Assembly: GCA_002696485.1 (NCBI GenBank) | Contig: NZTP01000072.1 | Span: 1 to 33,528 of the forward strand | Source: Altibacter sp. | GTDB taxonomy: Bacteria; Bacteroidota; Bacteroidia; Flavobacteriales; Flavobacteriaceae | Length of the DNA stretch: 33,528 nucleotides | Direction: 5' to 3' | Shown: piece by piece, positions 9,164 to 17,330 of the stretch | Layout: every line of letters begins with the position of its first letter | How positions within the stretch are numbered: position 1 is the first letter of the stretch | The notes under the pieces: model-generated | Database searches by the model: none | Told to the model about the DNA's origin: nothing | The model's input: the letters and a program-made list of their open reading frames with translations, nothing else | Position numbers and translations under genes: made by a program

Positions 9164-10395
9164 AACCGTTCTCCATTTATAATTACAGTATCGATTAGAT
9201 TGCTACCAAAAGCGTAGGGGAGATAGCCGTAGGAAGGAACCTCCTTGGTAATAATGATACTTGCCTTTTTTCCTTTTGTAATGCTGCCATGTGTTTGGCT
9301 GAGGCCCATAGCATAGGCACCGTTAATGGTAGCTGCATTGATGGCTTCTTCCGGTGTTAGTCTCATTTTGATACAGGCAGTGGCCACTACAAAGTTCATA
9401 TTCCCGCTTGGTGTCGAACCCGGATTGTAATCTGTGGCAAGCGCTAGCGGTAACCCGGAATCAATGAGCTTACGTCCCGGGGTGTAGGGGATGCTTAAAA
9501 AATAGGAGCAGGAGGGAAGTGCGACAGGCATAGTCTTACTGCCATGAAGGGCGGCGATATCAGCTTCGGTGAGTACTTCGAGGTGATCGACACTTAACGC
9601 ATTGTGTTGAACACCCATGGCGATCCCACCCAACGCCGTGAATTGGTTGACGTGAATCTTGGGGATAAGATGGTATACAGCCGCTTCAGAGAGGAGTCTG
9701 TGCGTATCTTCAACTGAGAAATAACCCTCTTCGCAAAAGATGTCTACATAGTCGGCCAGATTTTCAGCAGCCACCTTTGGAAGCATTTCATTACAGATCA
9801 GATCCATATATCCCTCTTTGTCTCCTTTGTATTCTGAAGGAATGGCATGTGCGCCTAAAAACGTAGTTCGTACCGAGATTGGATAATTCTCAGCTAATTT
9901 TTTGGCTACCCGAAGCATTTTCAGTTCTGCTTCGGTGGTGAGGCCATATCCGCTCTTGATCTCAATGGCACCGGTTCCCAATTGCATCACTTCTTCCAAT
10001 CGGGCTGCCGACTGGCGGTATAGCTCCTCTTGGGAAGTCTCTTGTAGTTTTTTGGCGCTATTCACAATACCGCCTCCTTTTTGAGCGATCTCTTGATAGC
10101 TCAATCCATTTATGCGGTCGACGAACTCTTGTTCCCGATTGCCGGCATAGACCAGATGTGTATGAGAATCGCACCAAGTTGGCAAGACCATTTTTCCGGA
10201 GCAATCGATGGTTTCTGAAACCTCCAATTGAGGTAACACATCCATGCTACCGTAGTCTGCGATACGATCTCCATCAAGCAGTAACCAAGCATTTTTTAAA
10301 GTTGGGAGCTTCGCCATGTCCTTGCCGGAAACCATAATGGGGGCCGAGTCTCGAACTTGCAACAGTTCTTCGATGTGAGTAAGTAAAACTTTCAT
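9160..10395 (-). CDS. hutI: Imidazolonepropionase
   Basis: 411-residue amidohydrolase converting 4-imidazolone-5-propanoate to N-formimidoylglutamate in histidine degradation; cytoplasmic. Metal and substrate motifs are visible: DSHTH (His78, His80), the substrate-contact run AIEIKSGYGL (143-152), GAHA (His183), KIHVNQF (His248), SVDH (His271) and ATDYNPGSTP (Asp322). Length and motif order match HutI closely. It is the first gene of hutI-hutG-GNAT, with a four-base overlap to hutG. hutH and hutU are not in this window, so the pathway is split or lies elsewhere. A TATCTTTA box upstream (minus strand, about 10400) is an imperfect promoter match. Confidence 0.96.
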   Translation of the reverse strand: MKVLLTHIEELLQVRDSAPIMVSGKDMAKLPTLKNAWLLLDGDRIADYGSMDVLPQLEVSETIDCSGKMVLPTWCDSHTHLVYAGNREQEFVDRINGLSYQEIAQKGGGIVNSAKKLQETSQEELYRQSAARLEEVMQLGTGAIEIKSGYGLTTEAELKMLRVAKKLAENYPISVRTTFLGAHAIPSEYKGDKEGYMDLICNEMLPKVAAENLADYVDIFCEEGYFSVEDTHRLLSEAAVYHLIPKIHVNQFTALGGIAMGVQHNALSVDHLEVLTEADIAALHGSKTMPVALPSCSYFLSIPYTPGRKLIDSGLPLALATDYNPGSTPSGNMNFVVATACIKMRLTPEEAINAATINGAYAMGLSQTHGSITKGKKASIIITKEVPSYGYLPYAFGSNLIDTVIINGERL

Positions 10396-10454
10396 TGGCT
10401 AAAGATAGCAAACCTTAAAAGGAATTTATACCTTAGAGCTTCAAAAAATTTGAG

Positions 10455-11636
10455 ATGAAGCCAACAAAAAAACTCGGTGTGAATACGGTTTGCACTCACG
10501 TGGGTGAGGTTGCGGACAAGCAATTTAAAGGAGCGATCTCCCCGTTGTTTATGTCAAGCTCCTATGCGTATGAGAATGTTGAAATAAAACGCTATCCGAG
10601 GTATTTTAACACCCCAAATCAAGAAGCATTGTGTAAGAAGATTGCAATGTTGGAGCACGCCGAACGAGGATTGATCTTCGGAAGTGGTATGGCCGCAGTG
10701 AGCACTGCTATGCTTGCCTTTTTAAATAAGGGCGATCACGTAGTCTTGCCAAAGACCTTGTACGGTGGGACGTATAACTTTGTTTCTGAAGAATTTGAAA
10801 AATTTGGAATTGAGTATACTTTCGCCGAAGGATTTTCGGAAGAAGATTTCACAAAGGCCATTCAGAAAAATACAAAGGTGATCTATGTGGAAACACCATC
10901 CAACCCGTTAATGCTGATCACCGACCTTAAGATGATCGCCCGTATTGCGAAACAACACGGATTGGTGTCTATGATCGACAACACATTTGCTTCGCCAATT
11001 AATCAAACCCCATTGGATTTCGGTATCGATATTTCCATTCACAGCGCAACCAAATATATGGGGGGACATAGTGACATTTGTGCAGGAGCGGTTGCAGCAA
11101 GCGAAGCACACATCGAGAAAATATGGCATAAAGCAAAGAACTTAGGAGGAAGTCTGAGCGATTACACCGTTTGGTTGTTAGAACGAAGTATGAAAACGCT
11201 GGCATTACGGGTGAAGGCACATAATAAGAACGCAAAGAAAATGGCAAAATGGCTGGATAAGCACCCCTTGGTAGCTAAGGTCTATTATCCCGGACTCCCC
11301 TCGCATCCCGATCATGCATTGGCTAAAAAGCAAATGCGCGGTTTCACCGGGATGTTGTCTTTTGAATTGATCGATTCTGTGGACGCCGGTGCCTTTATGA
11401 ATGCTCTTCAATTAGTGAAGCAATCCATGAGTCTGGCCGGTGTTGAATCTACCATCCTCTCGCCCACCAAAACATCTCACGCATTGTTATCTCCCGAAGA
11501 ACGTAAGAAGCAAGGCATTATGGACGGACTATTGCGCTTTTCGGTAGGTATTGAAGACAAAGAGGACCTTATAACCGATTTTGAACAAGCCTTTGATACG
11601 GTTGGAAAGGAACAATTACAAAAATTACTTTCATGA
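10455..11636 (+). CDS. Cys/Met metabolism PLP-dependent enzyme (methionine gamma-lyase or cystathionine gamma-lyase/synthase type)
   Basis: 393 residues, the normal length for fold-type I trans-sulfuration enzymes. The PLP-binding lysine is Lys200 in SATKYMGGH; Asp175 in MIDNTFASP contacts the pyridine nitrogen, GSGMAA (76-81) binds phosphate, and Tyr103 sits in TLYGGTYN. The C-terminal domain is complete (SLAGVESTILSPTKTSHA, then a RFSVGIEDKEDL end). Methionine gamma-lyase is a good guess from overall similarity, but Cys/Met lyase and synthase members cannot be separated by motif alone. Its stop overlaps the bshB1 start (ATGA), so the two are coupled, which suggests a link between sulfur amino acid turnover and the cysteine-containing thiol bacillithiol. 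Confidence 0.88.
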   Translation: MKPTKKLGVNTVCTHVGEVADKQFKGAISPLFMSSSYAYENVEIKRYPRYFNTPNQEALCKKIAMLEHAERGLIFGSGMAAVSTAMLAFLNKGDHVVLPKTLYGGTYNFVSEEFEKFGIEYTFAEGFSEEDFTKAIQKNTKVIYVETPSNPLMLITDLKMIARIAKQHGLVSMIDNTFASPINQTPLDFGIDISIHSATKYMGGHSDICAGAVAASEAHIEKIWHKAKNLGGSLSDYTVWLLERSMKTLALRVKAHNKNAKKMAKWLDKHPLVAKVYYPGLPSHPDHALAKKQMRGFTGMLSFELIDSVDAGAFMNALQLVKQSMSLAGVESTILSPTKTSHALLSPEERKKQGIMDGLLRFSVGIEDKEDLITDFEQAFDTVGKEQLQKLLS

Positions 11637-12349
11637 AATTAGATATACTTGCCATTGGAGCACATCCTGATGATGTTGAATTGGGCTGCGGTGCTACACT
11701 GGCCAAAGAGATTAATAATGGCAAAAAAGTAGGTATTTTGGATCTCACCCGAGGCGAATTGGGGACAAGAGGTTCTGCCGAGATTCGGGATAAAGAAGCC
11801 GGGAGAGCGGCCAAAATACTAGGGGCTTCCGTACGACTCAATCTTGAATTTGCCGATGGCTTTTTTGTGAATAATGCAGCTTCGCAACTGGAAGTCATTA
11901 AAATCCTCAGAAAATATCAACCGGATATTGTCTTATGTAATGCCATAGACGATCGTCATATTGACCATGCCAAGGGAAGTCGCCTAGCTAGTGACGCTTG
12001 TTTCTTAAGTGGATTGGCGAAGATAGAGACCATCTTTGAAGGCAATCATCAAAAAGCCTGGAGACCTAAGCAGGTCTATCATTATATTCAATGGAAGAAC
12101 ATAGAACCCGATGTGGTAGTGGATGTTTCCGGTTTTATTGAAAAAAAGCTTGAAGCTGTCTTTGCGTATGCAAGTCAGTTTCATCGCGAAAATGCGGTTG
12201 AGCCCGAAACGCCAATTTCTTCAACCAACTTTAGAGACAGTATCACCTACAGGGCGCAAGATCTTGGCAGGTTGATAGGAGTGGCTCATGGCGAAGGATT
12301 TACGGCAGAGCGCTATGTTGCGGTGGATTCTTTGTTTAAATTGCAATAA
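11633..12349 (+). CDS. bshB1: Bacillithiol biosynthesis deacetylase BshB1
   Basis: Zn-dependent LmbE/PIG-L deacetylase that removes acetate from GlcNAc-malate to give GlcN-malate, the second step of bacillithiol synthesis; cytoplasmic. The hallmark GAHPDDVELGCGAT lies at residues 9-22 (His11, Asp13, Asp14 are Zn ligand/catalytic), followed by DLTRGELGTRGS (37-48) and the DDRHIDH motif (106-112, His112 third ligand). Length 238 and the RGELGTRG motif fit BshB1 specifically rather than other LmbE proteins. It is translationally coupled to the upstream PLP lyase. bshA and bshC are not in the window. Confidence 0.95.
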   Translation: MKLDILAIGAHPDDVELGCGATLAKEINNGKKVGILDLTRGELGTRGSAEIRDKEAGRAAKILGASVRLNLEFADGFFVNNAASQLEVIKILRKYQPDIVLCNAIDDRHIDHAKGSRLASDACFLSGLAKIETIFEGNHQKAWRPKQVYHYIQWKNIEPDVVVDVSGFIEKKLEAVFAYASQFHRENAVEPETPISSTNFRDSITYRAQDLGRLIGVAHGEGFTAERYVAVDSLFKLQ

Positions 12350-12367
12350 AATTGTTGGAGAATGGTA

Positions 12368-12398
12368 TTGCGCATACGTAGTAAATGCGTTATATTTG
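12368..12398 (+). promoter_or_regulatory. Promoter of tRNA-His
   Basis: TTG (12368-12370), a 20-nt spacer and TATATTTG (12391-12398) match the Bacteroidota consensus exactly. Transcription would begin about 20 nt before the tRNA. This is one of the cleanest promoters in the window and supports the phylum assignment. Confidence 0.8.
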
Positions 12399-12425
12399 CA
12401 ACCGTTTTCTAAGGGAAACATACCT

Positions 12426-12500
12426 GGTGGTTGTAGCTCAGTTGGTTAGAGCGCCTGATTGTGGTTCAGGAGGTCGTCGGTTCGAGACCGATCTTCCACC
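12426..12500 (+). tRNA. tRNA-His (anticodon GTG)
   Basis: A full cloverleaf can be drawn: the extra G at position -1 opposite C73, typical of tRNA-His; the D arm GCTC...GAGC; anticodon stem CCTGA/TCAGG with loop TTGTGGT (anticodon GTG); T arm GTCGG/CCGAT with loop TTCGAGA. The 3' CCA is not encoded. The acceptor stem pairs at 1-4 and 7, but positions 5-68 and 6-67 read as T opposite T. Confidence 0.95.
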
Positions 12501-12509
12501 CAAAAAGAC

Positions 12510-12552
12510 AAGCTTCTCCTTCCGATAGTATCGGAGATGAGAAGCTTTTTTT
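12510..12552 (+). terminator. Terminator after tRNA-His
   Basis: Outer arms AAGCTTCTC and GAGAAGCTT and an inner TCCGAT-AGT-ATCGGA stem are followed by seven T. A strong intrinsic terminator starting ten bases after the tRNA. It also lies just downstream of the convergent M28 peptidase gene. Confidence 0.85.
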
Positions 12553-12583
12553 GTGGCTGTTTTTAAGTGTTCTTAGAAGTTTC

Positions 12584-13606
12584 CTAGAGCTTATCGGCAA
12601 TAATTCGTCCTTCCCTGTTTGCGATTTCCCAAGCAGTTTGAAAAATGAGTTGTGCACGCTTCGCCAATAACGGGTATGCTATCTTATCCGGTGTATCGGT
12701 AGGTTTGTGATAATCCTCGTGAACTCCGTTAAAATAAAAGATCACCGGAATATTGTTCTTGGCGAAATTATAATGATCACTGCGGTAATAAAAACGATTA
12801 GGGTCGTCCTTACTATTGTATTTTTCATCTAGTTCTAAATCGCTGTAGGTTTCATTCACTTCGAAAGCTAGATCATGCAATTCCTGACTAAGCATGTTGC
12901 TGCCAATTATATATACGTAATTGGGATTTTCTTGTCTTTCAGGATCAATGCGCCCTATCATATCTATATTTAAATTCGTAACCGTATTCTCCAGCGGAAA
13001 TATGGGATTGTCTGTATAGTATTTAGAACCCCATAACCCTATTTCTTCTCCTGTGACGTGTAAAAAAAGAATGGATCGCTTTGGACCGTTACCGTCTTTT
13101 ACCGCTTGCTGAAATGCTTCAGCGATCTCCAGTATTGCTACCGTTCCACTGCCATCATCGTCGGCCCCGTTAAAAATCTCGCCGTCCTTACCAACGCCAA
13201 CATGATCGTAATGCGCAGAAAGCACGATAATTTCTTCCGGTTTTTCTGAACCTTTAATAAATGCTACGACATTTTCGGAAGCTTTGGGTTCTTTCATACG
13301 TTGAAAGTAACTTGCAGGAATGATCTGATAGTAGTTATTCTCTTCTATGGGAGACGCGATTCCTGTATCCATATAGAAATTGCGCAGGTATTCGGCGGCA
13401 AGTTTTTGCCCCTTGCTACCTGTCATTCTTCCCTCCATGGCGTCTCCGGCAAAGGTGTACAAATGTGTCTTGAGTTCTTCGGCGGTTATGGTGTTTGCAT
13501 AATCCACACGGGTTAGCGTTTTAGAGTTGTTTGTTTGAGTTGAATTTTGAGCCGAATTACACGAAACCGCAAGCGCTGCAATGGCCGATAAAAACAGGTA
13601 TTTCAT
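12584..13606 (-). CDS. M28 family zinc aminopeptidase-like lipoprotein
   Basis: 340 residues. The lipobox AVSC indicates lipidation at Cys16, so the enzyme is probably envelope-anchored. M28 two-zinc motifs are all visible: His132 and Asp134 in SAHYDHVG, Asp149 in NGADDDGSG, Glu187-Glu188 in TGEEIGLWG (catalytic Glu and ligand), Asp215 in LNIDMIGR and His300 in EDYHKPTDT. A PA insert domain is absent. It probably cleaves N-terminal residues from peptides; specificity is unknown. It is followed on the same strand after the 109-residue lipoprotein gene by 6 nt and likely shares its transcript. Confidence 0.92.
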   Translation of the reverse strand: MKYLFLSAIAALAVSCNSAQNSTQTNNSKTLTRVDYANTITAEELKTHLYTFAGDAMEGRMTGSKGQKLAAEYLRNFYMDTGIASPIEENNYYQIIPASYFQRMKEPKASENVVAFIKGSEKPEEIIVLSAHYDHVGVGKDGEIFNGADDDGSGTVAILEIAEAFQQAVKDGNGPKRSILFLHVTGEEIGLWGSKYYTDNPIFPLENTVTNLNIDMIGRIDPERQENPNYVYIIGSNMLSQELHDLAFEVNETYSDLELDEKYNSKDDPNRFYYRSDHYNFAKNNIPVIFYFNGVHEDYHKPTDTPDKIAYPLLAKRAQLIFQTAWEIANREGRIIADKL

Positions 13607-13612
13607 AGTATA

Positions 13613-13942
13613 TTATTCAAAGGATATTAATTCATAATCTGAAGGGTCCAGTCCGCCGTCCCCAATCTTTTGATAGGTGAGTGTATAGACCTTTGCCTCT
13701 TCTGTTCCATACGTATCTTGGGATCGTATGGTGAATGTCACGACGTACCGGGCATCAATTTCGGCGACGTCTTTTGCTTCGGAAATTTCAATGGCCTCCT
13801 CTTGAAATACCGTACCTTCCGGTAACTGAAGCTGTGTGCTGAGATCTTCTATTGCAAGAGAGCGAAGTGTCTCCATTTGTTGTTTTTCCGTAGAACATCC
13901 AACAAGTACTATCGAAAAGATCCATATGCGTAAAAAAGCCAT
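13613..13942 (-). CDS. Small hypothetical lipoprotein
   Basis: 109 residues. The lipobox LVGC points to lipidation at Cys16. The remainder is acidic and predicted to be mixed alpha/beta (LPEGTVFQEEAIEISEAKDV, then YVVTFTIRSQDTY and KVYTLTYQKI strands). No family is recognised. It is the first gene of a likely two-gene unit with the M28 peptidase. A TATATTTA box on the minus strand (plus 13966-13973), seven of eight matches to the -7 consensus, precedes its start. Confidence 0.7.
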   Translation of the reverse strand: MAFLRIWIFSIVLVGCSTEKQQMETLRSLAIEDLSTQLQLPEGTVFQEEAIEISEAKDVAEIDARYVVTFTIRSQDTYGTEEAKVYTLTYQKIGDGGLDPSDYELISFE

Positions 13943-14057
13943 TTTATTTTTCTTTCAAGCAGTTGTAAATATATAACATGCATTTTGTCTAGGTCTAAAA
14001 TTTATGTGAAAATTAGTAAAATTGGAGACTGGAAGTCTTCGGCTGAATCTCATTGGC

Positions 14058-14065
14058 TATATTTG
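14058..14065 (+). promoter_or_regulatory. -7 box of the MBL-rhodanese gene
   Basis: TATATTTG is an exact TAnnTTTG match, 16 nt upstream of the ATG at 14082. The -33 region is weak (TTC at 14038-14040). Confidence 0.55.
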
Positions 14066-14081
14066 TTGAAAACTTCAGACC

Positions 14082-15467
14082 ATGAATATCGAACAACTAT
14101 ATACGGGGTGTTTGGCACAGGGGGCCTATTATATTGAGAGTGACGGTGAGGTAGCCATTATTGATCCCCTGAGAGAAACAGCACCCTATCTTTCACGAGC
14201 AAAGCGAGATAAGGCAACAATCAAGTACATTTTTGAAACACATTTTCACGCCGATTTTGTAAGCGGACACCTAACCTTATCGAAACAAACCGGAGCGCCA
14301 ATAGTGTACGGGCCCAACGCCAATCCCACATTCGAAGCCGTTATCGCAAAAGACGGACAAGAATTCAAACTGGGAAAGGTTACCATTGTGGCCTTACATA
14401 CCCCCGGACATACCATGGAGAGTACTACCTATTTACTCAAAGATGAAACAGGAAAACCCTATGCAATCTTTAGCGGAGATACTTTGTTCTTAGGAGATGT
14501 AGGCAGACCGGATCTTGCACAAAAGGGGAATGAGCGCACACAAGAGGACTTAGCCGGAATGCTATATGAAAGTTTACGGAGCAAGATCATGACCTTACCC
14601 GATGATGTGATCGTTTATCCCGCTCATGGCGCCGGATCTGCTTGCGGAAAGAACATGATGAAGGAAACCGTCGACACACTGGGGAACCAGAAACAGATGA
14701 ACTATGCATTGCGGGCCGATATGCGCAAAGAAGAATTCATCAAAGAGGTAACCGATGGTCTGTTGCCGCCGCCGGTGTATTTCCCACTCAATGTACAGAT
14801 GAATCGAGAAGGGTATGAAGATATAGACGCTATTATAAGTCGCGGTACGGAGCCGCTAACACCCCAATCGTTTGAAGACTTGGCCAATACAACGGGCGCT
14901 GTGGTCTTAGATGTGCGTCATCAAAGTGATTTTATTAAGGGACATATCCCACGTTCCATTTTTATTGGATTGGATGGTAGTTTTGCGCCTTGGGTAGGGG
15001 CTCTTGTTGCAGACGTTACACAGCCCATCCTGTTAGTAGCTCCGGAAGGGAGAGAAGAAGAAGCTGTGACGCGCTTGTCCCGAGTAGGATTTGATAAAAC
15101 GTTGGGCTATCTAAAAGGAGGTATTGCGGCCTGGAAAGCTGCGGAAAAAGAAGTAGACAGCTTAGTATCCATTACGGCGGAAGAATTGAAATCACACCTC
15201 ATTGATAAGATACCTATTGTTGATGTTCGCAATGACAACGAATTTGAAGGAGCCCACATTCCTGATGCCATACACGCACCCCTAGGATCACTTAATGAGC
15301 ATCTTAAGGAGCTTCCAAGGGAGACGCCGTTCTATGTTCATTGTGCAGGAGGATATCGATCTGTAATCGCAGCTTCCATCCTTAAAAGTCGAGGTATTCA
15401 CAATGTGGTGGATGTAGCCGGAGGCTTTAAGGCGATCAAGGAAGCAGCTATTCCCGTCACCAATTAA
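14082..15467 (+). CDS. MBL-fold persulfide dioxygenase-like protein with two rhodanese domains
   Basis: 461-residue cytoplasmic fusion for sulfane-sulfur handling. Residues 1-240 are an ETHE1/PDO-type metallo-beta-lactamase domain: His54, His56, Asp58 and His63 in THFHADFVSGH, His110 in HTPGHT, Asp133 in FSGDTLFLGDVGRPDL and PAHG (His182). Such enzymes oxidise glutathione-type persulfides to sulfite. Rhodanese 1 (about 260-355) has Ala at the active position (LLVAPEG), so it is catalytically dead. Rhodanese 2 (about 362-458) keeps Cys421 in HCAGGYRS and should carry sulfur. The domain order is common in Bacteroidota. In a bacillithiol organism the natural thiol may be bacillithiol persulfide; that is inference. 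Confidence 0.93.
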   Translation: MNIEQLYTGCLAQGAYYIESDGEVAIIDPLRETAPYLSRAKRDKATIKYIFETHFHADFVSGHLTLSKQTGAPIVYGPNANPTFEAVIAKDGQEFKLGKVTIVALHTPGHTMESTTYLLKDETGKPYAIFSGDTLFLGDVGRPDLAQKGNERTQEDLAGMLYESLRSKIMTLPDDVIVYPAHGAGSACGKNMMKETVDTLGNQKQMNYALRADMRKEEFIKEVTDGLLPPPVYFPLNVQMNREGYEDIDAIISRGTEPLTPQSFEDLANTTGAVVLDVRHQSDFIKGHIPRSIFIGLDGSFAPWVGALVADVTQPILLVAPEGREEEAVTRLSRVGFDKTLGYLKGGIAAWKAAEKEVDSLVSITAEELKSHLIDKIPIVDVRNDNEFEGAHIPDAIHAPLGSLNEHLKELPRETPFYVHCAGGYRSVIAASILKSRGIHNVVDVAGGFKAIKEAAIPVTN

Positions 15468-15551
15468 GTTGCTGAATAGCAACCGCTTATAAGACAAGTC
15501 ATTATTTTGTTAAACATTTTATAAAAAACATTAAACAAAAAGATATTTTCA

Positions 15552-15559
15552 TAGTTTTG
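15552..15559 (+). promoter_or_regulatory. -7 box of the DUF4397 protein gene
   Basis: TAGTTTTG is an exact TAnnTTTG match, 23 nt before the ATG at 15583. A canonical -33 TTG is not seen at the right spacing. Confidence 0.5.
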
Positions 15560-15582
15560 AGGAAACTATAAAAACAAAAGCT

Positions 15583-16593
15583 ATGAAAAATCTAGTACTC
15601 TTTACCGCAGTCTTGCTCTTTACAGCAACTGCATTTTCTCAAACCGCCCGTGTACAAGTGATACACAATTCTGCAGACGCTGCCGCCTCAGAAGTAGATG
15701 TCTATCTGAACAGTGGAATTGCGATTGATGACTTCGCCTTTCGAACAGCTACTACTTTTCTGGACCTTCCCGCCGGTTCTCCAATAGACCTGTCGGTGGC
15801 CCCGGGAAACAGCACGGGAGTAGGGGATGCGTTATTAACGGTCACGGTTACGCTTATGCCGGACGAAACCTATATTGTAGTTGCCGATGGTATTGTGAGC
15901 GGTTCCGGATACAACCCGGCACCTCCGCTCTCTTTACAAATTTATCCCATGGGTCGTGAGACTGCTTCAAATACAGCAAATGTTGATGTTCTAGTACATC
16001 ATGGTTCCACCGATGCTCCCACGGTAGATGTTGTAGAAACAGGTGTGGGTGCAGGAACAATTGTGGATGATATATCTTATTCAGAATTTGATGGATATTT
16101 GGAATTGCCAACGGCAGATTATACCCTAGAGGTTCGATTGGCCGATGGGTCACAACCGGGTGTGGCTGCTTATCAGGCACCACTCTCCACCTTAATGTTA
16201 GACGGCGCTGCACTGACAGTTTTGGCTTCCGGATTTTTGGATCCTTCACAGAATTCAAACGGACCTGCTTTTGGGTTGTTCGTTGCGAGTCCGTTAGGAG
16301 GCGATTTGTTGGCACTGCCAACGGCTGCTTTGGGTATTGACGAATTCGGATCGAATGCACTACGCGTATTCCCAAATCCGACAAGCGATTTTATTACGCT
16401 TAGTGCAGCGGGATATGATCTTAGTAATACGTCGCTTCAGATCACAGATATGCTGGGACGTATCGTTGCAGAAGACGTAATCGTATCAGAAAATCAAGCT
16501 ATTGATGTCACTAGACTAAAAGCAGGCGTATACCAAGTAAATGTATTGCGAGACGCCGCTTTTGTTTATACAAAACGTTTTGTGAAGGAGTAA
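15583..16593 (+). CDS. Secreted DUF4397 protein with T9SS sorting domain
   Basis: 336 residues. Residues 1-20 form a signal peptide (KNLVLFTAVLLFTATAFSQ). Two tandem DUF4397 units follow, each starting with V-x-V-hydrophobic-H (VQVIHNSADAAASEVDVYL near 24-43; VDVLVHHGSTDAPTVDVV near 131-148) and containing a LELP/LDLP strand. Residues about 255-336 are a type A T9SS C-terminal domain (FPNPTSDFITL, then ITDMLGRIV, LKAGVYQV and a KRFVKE end). Expected to be exported across the outer membrane and anchored or released. DUF4397 has no known activity and is probably a beta-sandwich adhesion or scaffold module. The gene is monocistronic and closed by a strong terminator. Confidence 0.9.
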   Translation: MKNLVLFTAVLLFTATAFSQTARVQVIHNSADAAASEVDVYLNSGIAIDDFAFRTATTFLDLPAGSPIDLSVAPGNSTGVGDALLTVTVTLMPDETYIVVADGIVSGSGYNPAPPLSLQIYPMGRETASNTANVDVLVHHGSTDAPTVDVVETGVGAGTIVDDISYSEFDGYLELPTADYTLEVRLADGSQPGVAAYQAPLSTLMLDGAALTVLASGFLDPSQNSNGPAFGLFVASPLGGDLLALPTAALGIDEFGSNALRVFPNPTSDFITLSAAGYDLSNTSLQITDMLGRIVAEDVIVSENQAIDVTRLKAGVYQVNVLRDAAFVYTKRFVKE

Positions 16594-16622
16594 GTGAACT
16601 TCATAATTATTTGGTTGATATG

Positions 16623-16652
16623 AAAAGCCCACTCAATTTGAGTGGGCTTTTT
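16623..16652. terminator. Bidirectional terminator
   Basis: AAAGCCCACTC (16624-16634) pairs with GAGTGGGCTTT (16640-16650) across a five-base loop, with A-run and T-run flanks. It can end both the DUF4397 gene and the convergent PA2169-like gene. Confidence 0.9.
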
Positions 16653-16675
16653 GCATTTACTAAGACTTCTGTGTT

Positions 16676-17161
16676 CTAGCTCCAGTTATCTTCCAGGTCT
16701 TCCAATTTCTTCACGGTGTTCAGCGTTGATTTGATCTGACTCAATTGATTCGTAAGTACCGATGAAATCTGCGGAGGGAAACGGTTGTCGTTCAATTTTT
16801 CTTCATATTCCTCCACACTAGCCTTTTCTCCACGAATGCATTCTTCCAGTACAGCCTCGTCATCATTACCGGTGAAGGCAGTCTTTACGTCGATCCAAGT
16901 TCTGTGTAACGCTCCGGTGGTGCTTCCGCTTTCTTTTGGCGTTTCATTAAGCGATCGGATCTCTTTGTCCAATTCAGTGGCAAAACGATTGCGTTGCGCA
17001 GCTTGATGTTTCAGAAATGATTTTAAGCGATCGTCTTTGGCATTCTGCATAGCTTTGGTAAAGCCTTTTTCTGCATCGTAATTCTTCTCTAAGAGACCTT
17101 GTAGATTATCCACTAGATTGTCATGAATGTTTTCTTTTGCTTCTTCTCGTGTCGTTTTCAT
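16676..17161 (-). CDS. PA2169-type four-helix-bundle protein (DUF2383)
   Basis: 161 residues, strongly helical and charged, without signal peptide. The pattern matches PA2169/DUF2383 ferritin-like proteins: helix 1 VDNLQGLLEKNYDAEKGFTKA, helix 2 KSFLKHQAAQRNRFATELDKEI, a GALHRTWIDVKTAFTGND joint typical of the family, helix 3 EAVLEECIRGEKASVEEYEE and a final helix ISSVLTNQLSQIKSTLNTV. The biochemical role is not established; such genes often lie among stress genes, as here beside three small hydrophilic proteins. Its promoter probably lies in 17162-17330. Confidence 0.85.
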   Translation of the reverse strand: MKTTREEAKENIHDNLVDNLQGLLEKNYDAEKGFTKAMQNAKDDRLKSFLKHQAAQRNRFATELDKEIRSLNETPKESGSTTGALHRTWIDVKTAFTGNDDEAVLEECIRGEKASVEEYEEKLNDNRFPPQISSVLTNQLSQIKSTLNTVKKLEDLEDNWS

Positions 17162-17241
17162 AGTTTTTTAAATTTAAGTTATGGATTAAAAGTACAACAC
17201 ATAATTACCTTACTGTCTTAGGGAATTCCTAATTGAGAAGC

Positions 17242-17262
17242 CTTTAACATTCGATGTTAAAG
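17242..17262. repeat. Perfect dyad between the divergent stress-like genes
   Basis: CTTTAACAT (17242-17250), TCG, ATGTTAAAG (17254-17262): nine perfect pairs with a three-base loop. No T-run follows and the dyad lies between divergent genes, so a protein-binding site is more likely than a terminator. Confidence 0.55.
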
Positions 17263-17330
17263 AGTTATAAAGACACACCGATTCATTATTTTGAATTGTA
17301 ATTTTAGGTGTAATCATAAAACTATCTATT

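Noticed and set aside
15468-15483. GTTGCT-GAAT-AGCAAC hairpin after the MBL-rhodanese gene
   Set aside because: Short stem with no T-run; too weak to call a terminator.
15854-16384. 176-aa minus-strand frame opposite the DUF4397 gene
   Set aside because: Antisense shadow, His/Gln/Pro-rich through codon complementarity to the real gene.
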